From NCBI GenBank assembly GCA_002633025.1, contig NMRB01000249.1:340501-404500 (forward strand): DNA of 64,000 nucleotides, read 5' to 3'. The notes under the pieces were generated by a model that did not search any database, had not been told where the DNA came from, and saw only the letters and a program-made list of their open reading frames with translations. The number at the start of each line of letters is the position of its first letter. Positions within the stretch are counted from its first letter, which is position 1. Of the stretch, positions 10,213 through 21,179 are shown piece after piece. The position numbers and the translations under genes are program-made. Source of the stretch: Notospermus geniculatus (Eukaryota > Nemertea > Pilidiophora > Heteronemertea > Lineidae).

Positions 10213-11201
10213 CAAAATATCGGAAAAAATGGTGAACTAGAGCGTCAAGAAAAGTTACCGCTTCTAAGTGGAGCCAAAGATTTTGGGATAAGTCTATTCT
10301 ATTCATATACAACAAAAGAAATATTCTTGTGCTTTTCGAATAATACCAGAGCTATTTTCGTGAGCTACACTTCTGAAGTGATGCAGAAGGACAGGTCTAT
10401 CCACTACATTATTAAAAGGCTGTTCACGGTGGAAGGCGACATTAAAAAAATACGAGTATTCGGCAACATAATCAGATGCTATTTTAAGCAGCGTGATTAT
10501 TGGAAGATATTGACACTAAACGGGACAGTGTTCGGTCAGTTTCCAAGTTTTTCCAACTTCGGCTGTCGTTATGACGCCATCTGGATTTACGAAGGCGAAG
10601 AAGACATGTACAGCGGTCACATGCTGGCGGTATTCATAAGAAAGAAACGTGGAGATATGAAAAAGTTGTATGCTTATGTACTCGACTATCACATCATCGC
10701 CGGAAAGTTACGTCATTCACATTTGTTGAATAATAGAAAGATTTATTCAACATGTTTAAATGAGAGCAGGTGGATGGGATACTCTTTGAACCTCATTGTA
10801 TCGACTATAAATCCCTTCACCAGGGATATATTTACAGTATTACTCGTTCTAATCTTGGAGGAATTAATGGACACGTGACCATTGAACAAACCCTGAAGAA
10901 GTTTAATTACAACAAAACAAGAACCTACAAGTTGAAAGTGAAAAGTTGGAAGTTGGACCGACTTGTTTTTGATGACGTCGGGATGAGGTTGTTTTTTGTG
11001 TCCAACTACAATCTGATTATTTCTGTTCGTCTGTCAAATTGTCGTAATGGTTCTTCTCCGATTGATACCGGCCGAGTTTTACTCGTAAAAGGGAACCAGG
11101 TCTTTCCAATTGTCGATAGCCATAGACAGCTGATTCTGATGACCGACGATACCAAGAGTGCTCTTGTGGTGTATAAGATATCAACTGGCTTGATCTTTTA
11201 A
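10213..11201 (+). pseudogene. gene A, exon 2, with one-base frameshift
   Basis: The acceptor TTGTTCTTTTTCAG ends at 10212 and the frame opens in phase 0, matching exon 1. The first part encodes VSYTSEV, HMLAVFIRKKRGDMKKLYAY and STINPFTRDIFT. The reading frame is then lost near 10838-10850, where copy A has one base fewer than copy B. In the shifted frame it continues through KVKSWKLDRLVFDDVGMRLF to a TAA at 11199-11201, at the same relative place as gene B. A 15-bp in-frame length difference follows the shift. It is either a recent pseudogene or a sequencing error; conservation on both sides of the shift suggests a young lesion. The fold is possibly a beta-propeller, inferred only from repeated hydrophobic-strand patterns. 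Confidence 0.65.
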
Positions 11202-11744
11202 GAAAAGCTTTGGAGTTTGGTCAGTCAAGTAAACATAAACGGCCCCATTANCCCCCCCCCCCCCATATATGAAGCAAAAGGATATTGTTAAAGAATTTCA
11301 TCGGGCATGACTTGCTGCGTCTGGTATTTGAGATACACTATCGCGTGTACCCCGCGTTACCGATCAATCGAGTCAGAAATTTCTGAGCGCAGAGAACAGT
11401 CACGACAGCCGTCAGATCACGCTCAAGAATATGTATCCTCACTGGCGCTGAAAGGGTAAATGTCGTCCTGGGTATATACAAAGATTACCCAGGATCTCAA
11501 TCTTCACTAAAACAATACCCTGGGTATAGTTTCGGTAGCCGAACATCACCCAAAAGTCAGTTCCAAAAATTCAATCGGCCGTAACTTCGTCAAAATTCAT
11601 ATTTATCAGTGGCATCCACTCTAATATTGTTCAGTAGACTGTATTTTACAGTTCTAAAGGGGATGCCATCCATTAACAGAAAATGCCGACTATTTTTATT
11701 CTAGAGACTTTTTGGAGGTTTGGCCGGCCTACTATTTGCCCAAA
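11202..11744. other. spacer between tandem units, no gene recognised
   Basis: Contains one unresolved base (n at 11251) before a C-run, then unique-looking text. No exon or repeat is recognised. Confidence 0.4.
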
Positions 11745-13074
11745 ATCAACATAATCAGTAAATCAACATGAATAAAGGTGTGAATATTTATTGGTTTTAC
11801 AATGGTTTTTCAATGTTATTGAATTGTGCGATTTGTACTTATTGTGCTTTGTTTAGCATTGCTGAGAAATCGATGAAACTGAGAGAAGCCACTTGTATAC
11901 TGATAGTGATCTCGAGAGTGAGTGAAGAGACAGAAAGGTGTTTTGAGCATCTCATATAAGACGGTACGCGTCTAGCTTACCTCCGAAAGACCATGTTTTA
12001 GCCCAGATAAGTTAAGTGTTCGACGTACGATGTAAACTCACGTGTGGACTATATTAGCTAACATCATTTTATTGCCGAAGTAATATCGGAGGACCAGTGT
12101 GACTGTAATCTAACCTCCCCAGGGCCCATATTGACAACAGGGCGTTTCTTTCCTCTCAACCCAGTGCTATAGGCCAACAAAACGAGGAGAGGTCCCGGGA
12201 CGACAATATTAGGCGTTTAATTGCTTTTAAAAGGTGTACATGTATAAGATAAAAGACCGTTTTTTGTAGGGAGGAAAAAAGGCTCAGCTTCCCCATCTCT
12301 AAGGATAAAGACGTTGATTGTTACATACAAAATACCGTCAGATGCTATATAAATGTACAATGCTTGAGTTCTTTTGCTTGCGAAATATAGCATGACGTGA
12401 TATTGTGTCCATCGCTTGACTAAAGCCACGAAGAACGAGCCAGCTTCTCTACAATGTACTTTACAAGTCACAGTTACGAAATTTATACCAAAGACAGAGG
12501 AAACGCTTGCAGTGACTTCCATATTGTTACTGGCTGCAAGGAACCATGATTGGGAGACAACAGACGTAGGGCAGAACCTTAATAATTTGCCCCAGAAGCC
12601 ACTGAATCCACGATCATTTCAGGGAACAAGATTTCGTTGTTAGAGCTGAGATTTTGCTCAGCCTCGCTTTAACCCATCGAGGATCATCACAGGCAGACGG
12701 TTTCAACGTGGAAAATTCTTTCCTTTAAGACACCTTCGGATCGTTTAAAAAATATCCTATAATGTCGGTGTATTTGAGATCTGTAGTCCTATATCATGTT
12801 GTTCTTGCCAAAGAACATTTTCTAATTTGCAGTGTTATGGATCGTATATGTATGTTGCATCTCGTCAAGATTAAAACTAAATGACCTGTATGGTACATGG
12901 GCGCTGTGTGCCCTTTTGTTGTTTCCTATGCTTTACGGCTTATTGTTGTTCATAGCGAGTTCTGTAGAGAACCGAGCCTGTCCATGCTTCCGTGAGGTGT
13001 ATTTGAACACTCACTGAGGAGGCCTAGCAGTGAATTTTCCGTCAGAAGACTCCAAATGAAATCAGCTGTCGAAG

Positions 13075-13398
13075 ATGTTAGACTGCAGGTTTCCCAAGGA
13101 AAGAGGGCTGGACATGCTGCCATGCGAGTTCAACTATCCAATATACGCCGGAAAAAGCCAATACGTCGCGACATATGTGAACGTACACACTACGACATTC
13201 CATGAAACCTTATACGCCTCTGGATTTTATATACGATTTATATTATACTGTTCAAGTTTATGCTTGTTTTACTGGTCATCAGCTTTTATTTATGACCGTG
13301 ACAGTGGCACGTGCTTTCTGCAGCGAGAGTATTCTTCAAGGGAATTATGTAAACAAGACGTTCCAATGAACCTCAGCAGACGATTGATGGCCCTGAAG
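13075..13398 (+). CDS. gene B, exon 1 (unknown family, intact copy)
   Basis: 108 codons from ATG at 13075 to the donor CTGAAG|GTGAGA. An in-frame TGA at 13057-13059 lies upstream of the ATG, supporting this start or a nearby splice. Motifs include GLDMLPCEFNY, YDRDSGTCFLQREYSSREL and QDVPMNLSRRLMALK. The frame stays open beyond the donor to 13605 by chance. Joined in phase 0 to 15136-16092 it makes a 426-residue protein. A hydrophobic patch (ILYCSSLCLFYWSSAF) could be a buried core helix or a membrane segment. No signal peptide is evident. Confidence 0.65.
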
Positions 13399-15135
13399 GT
13401 GAGAAATCAGTTACACCATAAAACATTTACGATACTCAGACAACAATGTCTGGAGCATGCAGTAGTACGTTCAGGCGAAATGGCAATCTGGCCCGCCCGA
13501 GTTGTTGTTCCGCCTTTTCCGAATGGCTCCACTAACACCTCTGGCACCAGCTCACCGCATCACTCTGCAAAGACCTTGAAAAACCAATTTATCGTCAATA
13601 AATAGATCATTATCTACTACAATGTATTGAGGGAGGAATTTTGTAATAAGAAACAGGCATTCACGGTCTAAGTGGTATTTTGAAGGAACTATTTTAGCGG
13701 AAGGATGCAGCACAAGGCGGTGATCATCGCGATGTGCCAACTACGTTTCGGTTAGGGTTTTAGTTACAACCATGTAGATAACCAATCAGAACGTCCGAAT
13801 TAGATAAATGGGTTTTGTTTATTTACGCTTTTTACTCGGTACACGTGCTGTATTAACAGAGCAGGCTGCCATAATGAATGACGTCATTCCACGCCGCGTA
13901 GTGGTTTAGGCTGGTGGCAGAGATGATAAGGTGGAGCTAGCGTACGACCGGCGTAACCGTACATCGATGCTTGGAGAATGGCCCGATGTAATCGAATAAG
14001 AAAACAGCAAACCCTACTCATTTTTCAAGAGACATCTTCCGAAAATTTCTCTGCACTCTCGGAAGTAACTCGTTTTGTTATCCACGAGAGATTTTCTTTG
14101 AGACAGTCTAGACTGTCTAGTGGTGTAGCAGTAGCGCTTTCAGCGGCAAAAAAGTTTTTTTCACAAAATTACTGTGATGGCTTTTTATCCATCCTGGCCA
14201 TCTTCCGACCACTTTGGGACAATTTTGAAAAATATATATTTCTTGTTTAAGAAAGGGGTCTGCCGAGCCATCTGGCATTGTGCCATTTTCAAAAACTGAA
14301 CCCATATATAGTGCTGACCCTTACCTTAACATTTCCTTTTTTCTAGCTCTGACCCTAACCTATAACTCTACCACCATCCCATCCTTATCTTACCCTCACT
14401 CACATAATCAACCCCCAGCGCGTTGAACAACCGTTCAAAAAGTTGTCCCTCTCGCGGCCATAAGAGTAACAACAAAATGTAGAGTGTACTTGCTGAAAGG
14501 TTCAGGAAAAATCCCCCACCCGGCGTACTTATACAATGTGACGATAAAAAATGTGTATAATTTGACAGATGGAATACATGCACTACTGTATGTTGCATCA
14601 AACGTGAAGCTTTGTGACATAAGCTGCGCTTCCATTTAACAGGAAAAGCCGATATTTGTCCGGGCTTATTCTGCTTCATTACAGGATGTCCATGTTTAAT
14701 AAGTCCGCTGTAGTAGAAACCATTGCCCGGTGATACAGATTGCCCCGGTCTTATTTATACCCGGATAGATATCGATCCTTATAAGCCCGGGTATAAAAGC
14801 TGCAATGGAAGCGCAGCTATATATGACCGTTGTTGCGAAGATGGTAGAAAAAGATGGAGGCAAAAAGCATTGACCCGACTTTCAACCTGCCGCGCAGACT
14901 TTCAAAAAGACGGTTTATTTTGAACAACCGCTGAAAAGGTTAAAAGTTCCGACCTGCCACGCCGACTTACAAAAAGCTATTTATATTTCATAAAGCTATT
15001 TAGCTACATGTATTTATATGGTTATTGACGATATGTGAGAATTACTGTATCGCGCCTCCGTGACCACATTACCTGAAGAATTTTTCAAATTGGCAACAAT
15101 ATCATTACCTTTAGGTTTGGGCTGTTCTTTTTCAG

Positions 15136-16092
15136 GAAAATATCGGAAGAAATGGTGAACTAGAGCGTCACCAATTTTTTCCGTTTATAAGGGGAACCAA
15201 GGATTTTACCACAAGACTGTACTATTCAGATACAACAAAAGAAATAATCTTGACCTTTTCGAATCATCACAGACTTGTTTTCGTGAGCTACACTTCTGAA
15301 GTGGTGCCGAAGCACAGGTCGATCCACTACACTGTTAAAAAGCTGTTCACGTTAGAAGGCTACATTACATGGACACGAATATTCGGCAACATAATCAGAT
15401 GCTATTTTCAGCAGCAGCATTTTTGGAAGATATTGACATTAAACGGGACAGTGTTGGGTCAGCTGCCAAGTTTTTCCAACCTCCGCAGTAATCATGACTA
15501 CATCTGGATTTACGAGGGTGAAGAAGATATGTACAGCGGTCACATGCTGGCGGCATTCGTAAGAAAAGAACGTGGAAATATCAAAAGGCTGTATGCTTAT
15601 GTACTCGACTATCAGATCATCGGCGGAAAGATACGTCATTCACATTTGATGGAAAATAGAAGGATTTATTCAAAATGGAACGAGTGGCTGTTGAACCTTG
15701 TTGAATCGACTATAAATCCCTTCACCAGGGATATATATACAGCAATAAGTCATTCTAATAAAAAGGTGACCATTGAGCAAAGCCTGAAGATGTTTAATTA
15801 CAAGAAAAGAAGAACCTACAAGTTGAAAGTGAAAAGTTGGAGGTTGAACCGACTTGTTTTTGATGACGTCGGGATGAGGTTGTTTTTTGTGTCCAACTAC
15901 AATCTGATTATTTCTGTTCGTCTGTCAAATTGTCTTAATGGTTCTTCTCCGATTGATACCGGCCGAGTTTTACTCGAAAAAGGGAAACAGGTCTTTCCAA
16001 TTGTCGATAGCCATAGACAGCTGATTGTGATGAGCGACGATACCATGAGAGCTCTTGTGGTGTATAAGATATTAACTGGCTTGATATTTTAA
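15136..16092 (+). CDS. gene B, exon 2 (unknown family, intact copy)
   Basis: The acceptor GGCTGTTCTTTTTCAG ends at 15135 and 318 codons plus TAA follow. The automatic start at 15250 is a TTG inside the exon and is not a start. Motifs include IWIYEGEEDMYSGHMLAAF, YAYVLDYQIIGGKIRHSHL, NPFTRDIYTA, VKSWRLNRLVFDDVGMRLFF, DTGRVLL and MSDDTMRALVVYK. Many differences from copy A are conservative (K/R, I/V, L/M), which implies past selection on the protein. The pattern of short hydrophobic strands separated by polar turns suggests a propeller-like domain, but no family is recognised. The upstream intron is about 1.7 kb. Confidence 0.7.
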   Translation, partial: ENIGRNGELERHQFFPFIRGTKDFTTRLYYSDTTKEIILTFSNHHRLVFVSYTSEVVPKHRSIHYTVKKLFTLEGYITWTRIFGNIIRCYFQQQHFWKILTLNGTVLGQLPSFSNLRSNHDYIWIYEGEEDMYSGHMLAAFVRKERGNIKRLYAYVLDYQIIGGKIRHSHLMENRRIYSKWNEWLLNLVESTINPFTRDIYTAISHSNKKVTIEQSLKMFNYKKRRTYKLKVKSWRLNRLVFDDVGMRLFFVSNYNLIISVRLSNCLNGSSPIDTGRVLLEKGKQVFPIVDSHRQLIVMSDDTMRALVVYKILTGLIF

Positions 16093-16196
16093 GAGAAGCT
16101 TTGGAGTTTCGTCAGTCAAGTAAACATAAACGGTCCGTGGTATTTCCAAGATAGCTTCATGTTGTAAAATATTGTCGACCCCCATATATGAAGCAA

Positions 16197-16808
16197 AAGG
16201 ATACATTGTGTTTCACAGGTCGGCGCTAGGCGGCGTTATGGACGCACCAACCTGTGTCCGCACGAGCCGCATCACGCCGAATTTGGCGTAAAAAGTAATA
16301 CGCGGACACATCACCGCCTCAACTCGGTAATCACGTGATCTACTACGCCACGAAAGTAAATCCTAAGAAAGTAGCGATATGAGGCTTATTTCTTGCAGAC
16401 TTCGCAAATAGTTGACTGATTTTTTATTTCTGATGAGAAATTGTCACAGACATGACATTGTTGAGAAGAAAAGGATGATATTCGAGTTATGACCACGGCA
16501 GCACTATTCACTGTAGTGTACTGTAGTGTGACGACGCACTAACGCAGCTGTCAGTGGCTAACATGACATGTACAGCATATCTCACACAATATAGGCCTAT
16601 GTATGTCATAATCATGACGGATAATGTGATACCCACACACGGAGACATCCTAGGTAGGCCTATTTTGAGAGATTCTGCAATTTTTCAACCTGAAGCGAGG
16701 AATCGCCCGCCATTTTGAAAATGCAGTAAGTAGTCCCAATATGTCCCATGATGCCTTGCGCGCGCGGTGACAGGTCAGTGCGAGGTAGGAGCGCTACCTG
16801 TCGTGACA
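16197..16808. other. no gene recognised
   Basis: Unique-looking text past the end of unit B. No splice-bounded frame or recognised repeat. Confidence 0.35.
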
Positions 16809-17189
16809 ATGCCATTCTTGTAGATGGCAGCGCAGGTCACCACACATCTGATTTTCTCTCTTTTTCATACAAACCAGCACTTCTTTTAGAACCAAAATAC
16901 CGTAAGGGCAGTCTCCTCATATTGTACTGTACACATAGGCCGCTCTTTGTAGGCTTCAAGCCCTTAAGGGCAGTCTCCTCATATTGTACTGTACACATAG
17001 GCCGCTCTTTGTAGGCTTCAAGCCCTAACTAAGGAGGAGATAGGGCAGAGAGTCCGGTCCACCAGTCATTACATACATCTTGGAGGAAAAATTCCTCCAA
17101 GCATACATGTAGCAAGATATAGCAGATAACAGGTCAACTCAGGTTGATAACAAAAATTCAACATGGCTACCGTCCATTATAGTATAGAT
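16809..17189 (+). repeat. interspersed repeat, copy 2 of 2, with internal tandem duplication
   Basis: Homologous to 9031-9323. From about 16905 to 17030 the segment AAGGGCAGTCTCCTCATATT through GGCTTCAAGCCCT is present twice in tandem (unit about 62 bp). A small hairpin at about 17080-17100 (TTGGAGGAAAAATTCCTCCAA) is absent from copy 1. Confidence 0.7.
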
Positions 17190-17215
17190 GTCGTTGCCAG
17201 ATCTTTAGACGTTCT

Positions 17216-17824
17216 ATGCTGAGCACAACCTCGTCCCCAGGGGTCGTTCGCTTTCTGACAATATGGCGGATGCTCACTAACCCCTGGAATCAGCTTTGGT
17301 TTTTAGACCAGGAATATTGGTCTAAGTGTAGGTGGCAGCATGAGTCAAAATAATTAATCTGAAATACTTACTCGTGCTTTTTTAAATTCTTTTTACAAAA
17401 AATCATCAAACCTGGATATTTTGATTTGATCGAAAATACTGTGGTCGCGGAGTTATGCCGGGATTGGGGGCGGTTCTACAGGCCTACATTACAACCCGCA
17501 GGAGTAGCCTTAAATAAATGATAGGAATGCCCGAATACAATCGCGGGAAGGCATGTCTTGGATTCATTCATATTGAAAACATGAAACCAACATCGTGCCC
17601 ATGTAATATTATGGTAATAAATGGGCGGATATGAAGCCAATCCGGCATAACTCCGCGACCACAGTATTTTGAAAATTTCTTTGGGTATGTTCTTGGGTAT
17701 ATTTGACGGTTTCCCATAAACCAATCAAATGCGTTAAATCCAAAGCTGATTACAGGGGTTGGTGAAGCGGCAGCCATATTGTCAGAAAGCGAACGACCCC
17801 TGGGAACGAGGTTGTGCTGAGCAT
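17216..17824. mobile_element. 609-bp palindromic element
   Basis: The outer arms read ATGCTGAGCACAACCTCGT and its complement. Blocks such as GGGGTCGTTCGCTTTCTGAC and GTGGTCGCGGAGTTATGCCG are mirrored on the right side (to 17770 and 17640). No transposase. Target duplication unclear. Confidence 0.7.
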
Positions 17825-18297
17825 TATCGTCGTTCTGGATGATTAACTTGACTCATCTTGCTGTTCAATAGACGGCTGGAGAATGATCAGAACGCACTCG
17901 GTTTGCATGCCTTTGCTTTTAGATGTTGCTGTGCGACACGTGAAAACAAAGCTTGATTATCCATGTAACGATCCAGTCACAATTTTGAATAAAAGAGCGT
18001 AAATGGACTGTAATAATGCCATTTATTTTCCGCTAGGTTTGAAATTAATGACTATCCGTATTTTCAGGCTCAGTGGACAAAAACATAAAGTTTCAACTTT
18101 TGGTAATTGCTCGTAATGAAAACGGGAAGGAGTTATTCTGGACAATCTACGCAAATAAGAGATCTAAGTTCGATATCCCAATTCGCAAATAAAATTACTC
18201 AATTTTTGTTGTTGTTTGCCTGAATATGATGGCGAATATATCTGGCATATCTCTTGCACTTATACCATTTTGATCAATGTCATATACAGTGTATTAT

Positions 18298-18519
18298 TAC
18301 TTTATCCTCGCCTCTAAGAGGTCAGTCCAGAGTACTCATGATTAGGCCTTTGTTCCATTCCATAATTGGCGCCGGTGCTTCGTTCTTTGTTCGACCAATC
18401 AGAACGAGGAAGTTTGTTGGAATATTGTACTCACAATGACCTGGCAATGCCTGGACTTGCCTAGAAGGTGTCACTTTCTGGACATTAATGACTGACCTCT
18501 TAGAGGCGAGGATAAAGTA
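18298..18519. mobile_element. TA-flanked 218-bp MITE just upstream of a gene
   Basis: Body 18300-18517 has inverted ends CTTTATCCTCGCCTCTAAGA flanked by TA on each side. It ends 120 bp before the ATG of the signal-peptide exon at 18638, so it is in or next to the promoter or 5' UTR. TA duplication suggests Tc1/mariner-type mobilisation. Confidence 0.75.
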
Positions 18520-18637
18520 TATTTGTTTCCATCAGGCGGAAAGGCACAGAACGTCACTTCTAACTTGGCTCGATTTAGGAAGAGAAATCAGACGTTTTAC
18601 ATGTATATCAACTCGTGAGCAGAGCAGCAGCAGCAAA

Positions 18638-18698
18638 ATGACGACGGACATTTGCTTTGTGATTTTAAGTGTTTTGATTACTGCCACTGTGTGCGAGG
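18638..18698 (+). CDS. secreted-protein gene, exon 1: signal peptide
   Basis: ATG at 18638 opens MTTDICFVILSVLITATVCE, a hydrophobic signal peptide with a probable cleavage after the Cys-Glu-Gly region. It is followed by a strong donor (GAGG|GTAAGT), leaving one base (phase 1). This phase fits the next exon at 19704. The purine-rich AGCAGCAGCAGCAAA precedes the ATG. Known: short first exons carrying only a signal peptide are common in animal secreted proteins. Confidence 0.7.
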
Positions 18699-19244
18699 GT
18701 AAGTATACTATTTTTGTGTTCGAAAGGGAGATTGGGATCTGATGTGGGCGTTTGGGACAACGAAAAATTCATCCCACACTCAAAAACGCAAGATTTTTTA
18801 GCAAACTGGTCTCAATTAAGGAGCCATTTTTTGCTAGAAGACGGATTTAGGTGAATCCTCGTCGCATTGCGGTAAAATTTAAGTTTGACTGAAAAAAACA
18901 GCGGCTCTTGAAATCCGCCCAGTAGTTATTGCTGTTGTGTTCAAAACAGTGTGAACTTAAGGACCCACTTTATGTCGACAGCTGGCGCCACCGAGGGTGA
19001 TTCCATCATTCTCCAATACCTTAGTTTTGCCTTTCGCCCCAGAGAATGTATAATTACTACAGAATGCATACGTGGATCCCCTAGGAACGAGAGTAACTCT
19101 ACATGGGGCGAGATTGATATGCTGTAGTTATAGTGCAATTTTGATGGTTCTATGGTTCTATACATTACGCACGCCTGTAAACGAGGTTGCACTAAAATTC
19201 GGCCGAACTGGAAGTGATTTAGCTGTCTATACTGTGCGGCTTTA

Positions 19245-19345
19245 AGGATAATCAATAGACGGCGCTGTTTGACGAGAGATCCAATAATAAGCCATCACTA
19301 CGGGTCTATAACCGACGTCGCCGTAACGCACTTTCTGACTGGGCG
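19245..19345 (+). repeat. copy of the GATGGCGCTG-type interspersed repeat
   Basis: TCAATAGACGGCGCTGTTTG with following GAGAGATCCAATAATAAGCC and CGCACTTTCTGACTGG matches 1525-1605. It lies in intron 1 of the secreted-protein gene. Confidence 0.6.
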
Positions 19346-19384
19346 AGATACGTGTACAAAATGTGCCTTCAGGCCCGTAGCAGC

Positions 19385-19680
19385 CCTCTGATGAGTGGGG
19401 GGGGGGGGCCCTGGCAGGGCCGGATCCATAGTTGACAGAAAGGGGGCGTCGCTCGACGGTGCGCTGAGCATGGAAAAGGAAGTGGGGAGCGAAAACGGGG
19501 GGTCTGGGGGTCCTCCCCCAGAAAAATTTGACAATTTTAAGTGCTTTAGATGCATTTTCCTGGGATCTGAGAGCAAAAATATGGACATATAAAATGGACA
19601 TTTGGGCCAAGGTATTTTTTGGCAAAAAAGTGGGGGGGGCCCGGGACCCCCCGGCCCCTACGGGCCTGGCCTTTGCATGG
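19385..19680. repeat. G/C-rich intronic repeat
   Basis: The block starts with a G-run and GGGCCCTGGCAGGGCC, contains GGGGGTCCTCCCCCAGAAAA, and ends with GGGGGGCCCGGGACCCCCC and CTACGGGCCTGGCC. It looks like a transposon remnant in intron 1. Overlapping frames on both strands are artefacts of composition. Confidence 0.45.
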
Positions 19681-19703
19681 CATATGTTTTATTTCCTTTG
19701 CAG

Positions 19704-19851
19704 GAGCGGGTAATCTAAAACTTACTACATACACGACCAATTGTGGTAGCTGTGGTACAAACGGAGACATGTATTTTGATGTCACCGGTGAAAGTTGCAG
19801 CATCGAGAGTTACTACCCGAATAACCCCGGCGACGACATGGCTCCCGGCAT
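19704..19851 (+). CDS. secreted-protein gene, exon 2: Cys-containing extracellular segment
   Basis: The acceptor TTTCCTTTGCAG ends at 19703 and the donor is GGCAT|GTAAGC. Joined to exon 1 in phase 1 it reads GAGNLKLTTYTTNCGSCGTN, then GDMYFDVTGESCSIESYYPN and NPGDDMAPG. Three cysteines and no hydrophobic segment fit an extracellular region. The exon ends in phase 2. Exon 3 at 22313 needs phase 0, so either a small exon between them was not recognised or one base is wrong. Confidence 0.6.
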
Positions 19852-20110
19852 GTAAGCGATTAGAACGTTTAATCGAAGTCATTTTTTGTACTGGGTCATC
19901 CATCCGTCGACTAACTACACACGTCACGACAAACTAACTTCGCCATTTTCAGATTTTTATAGGAGGTGTCCGAATGCTGGAGAAACGTTTGTCTGTGAGA
20001 CTGTTGTATATTTTAGCCGAAGGCCCTTGATATGAATTCACCGAAATTAAAAGACTGGGAAACTGGAGGTACTAACGTCACGACGTGGCGCTGCGATCCA
20101 AATGTCGATC

Positions 20111-20224
20111 AATATTATTGCACAATATTGGGTCAAAAATAGGGGCATGTGCTTCTGGCATGATGGATAGAAGATTGGCAATAATATTGCCCATTCTGGG
20201 CCTCATATTGTGCAATAATATTGC
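20111..20224. repeat. inverted repeat, AATATTATTGCACAATAT arms
   Basis: The left arm, near 20111-20132, is mirrored by ATATTGTGCAATAATATT near 20207-20224, with an additional GGCAATAATATTGCC palindrome between. It is in an intron of the secreted-protein gene. Probably a small MITE. Confidence 0.65.
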
Positions 20225-20545
20225 GCGTGTATGGCCCGGCGGTATAACCTTATTTCCATTAATTTATGACGTGAAAACACGCGTTTTTGTTTTGGTCGCC
20301 TGACATTAAAATTGACATCATCTTATTGCAGATGAAACTTTCTGTAATTCCATTGCTTTTCCCTTAAAATGGAAAGATAGGATGGCAATAAAGCAAAGTT
20401 ATTGTTTCATTAATCCTGTAGAAAGACATACAGGCCGTTTTTCAAGACGCAACATCAACACTTAAAACGACGTCAATGACGTCGCTTCGGTCACACCAAT
20501 CGCAGTGCCGACCTATCGGGGTAAACGCCACGCGGGTTACTCATT

Positions 20546-20840
20546 ACAATGTATATATATATTTATGTACTAGTATTTATTAATTTATTAATTAATTTAT
20601 TTATTTATCCATTTATTATTTAATTTATTTATAAATGTATTTATTAATTTATTTATTTATAATTGTATTTATTAATTAATTTAATAATTTATTAATTAAT
20701 TTATTAATTTATTTATTAACTTATTTTTTATTTATTGATTGATTATTAATTGATTAATGATTAATTAATTGATCAATTGATTAATTAATTGATTGACCGA
20801 CGTATTTATGGACTGACTTATTTATTTATTTATTTAAAGC
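20546..20840. repeat. AT-rich low-complexity (TTTATTAA-like) tract
   Basis: About 295 bp built almost only from ATTTATTAA-type words with little G or C. It lies in an intron and has no coding capacity. Confidence 0.9.
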
Positions 20841-20993
20841 GTATCTTAATTCCTATCGTCACTTTAGGACTGACACGTACATTCTTGACGACAAAAATCC
20901 TGTCAAAATGGCATTGGGAAATTAAAGTTGCTGCGGTTGCGTTCCGATACTAGTGATGCATGGTCGTTCGACAAGGTTTGTATTCTGTTATTG

Positions 20994-21164
20994 TATAGAG
21001 GCTATGCACTGACGTCATTTGATGACGTCATCAATGGGTATGACGCCACGTGTTGGATGGAAAATGGAAGGAGCACGTGGTCAGATGCACTGCGTCAGCA
21101 TGTCACAACGTTCCATCCAACATGGCGTCACCTCGCTGATGACGTCACGTGCATAGCCTCTATA
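20994..21164. mobile_element. MITE carrying CRE and E-box motifs
   Basis: The inverted ends read TATAGAGGCTATGCAC and GTGCATAGCCTCTATA. Inside are TGACGTCA-type sites (about 21011, 21023 and 21140) and CACGTG-type sites (about 21048, 21075 and 21146). A second inverted layer (CCACGTGTTGGATGGAA / TTCCATCCAACATGG) sits within. No coding capacity. It lies in an intron of the secreted-protein gene. Confidence 0.7.
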
Positions 21165-21179
21165 CACTCTTAAAATTAC

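Larger units (their letters stand above)
3425..11275 (+). repeat. diverged tandem unit A
   Basis: Segments of this region match, in the same order and orientation, segments of 11745-16196: 3440-3770 with 11755-12130; 6230-6390 with 12190-12300; 6820-7080 with 12300-12630; 7740-8660 with 12655-13415; and 10085-11275 with about 15020-16196. Unit A is longer because it gained a block of about 2.4 kb (3785-6210), a Harbinger-like MITE, a SINE-bearing block and other insertions. Divergence is clearly higher than between the 24.8-58 kb copies, so this is an older duplication. Confidence 0.8.
11745..16196 (+). repeat. diverged tandem unit B
   Basis: This is the second copy of the unit at 3425-11275, more compact because it lacks most of the insertions. 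Homology starts near AATCAGTAAATCAACATGAA and ends with CCCATATATGAAGCAAAAGG, after which A and B flanks differ. It carries the intact gene B. Confidence 0.8.
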
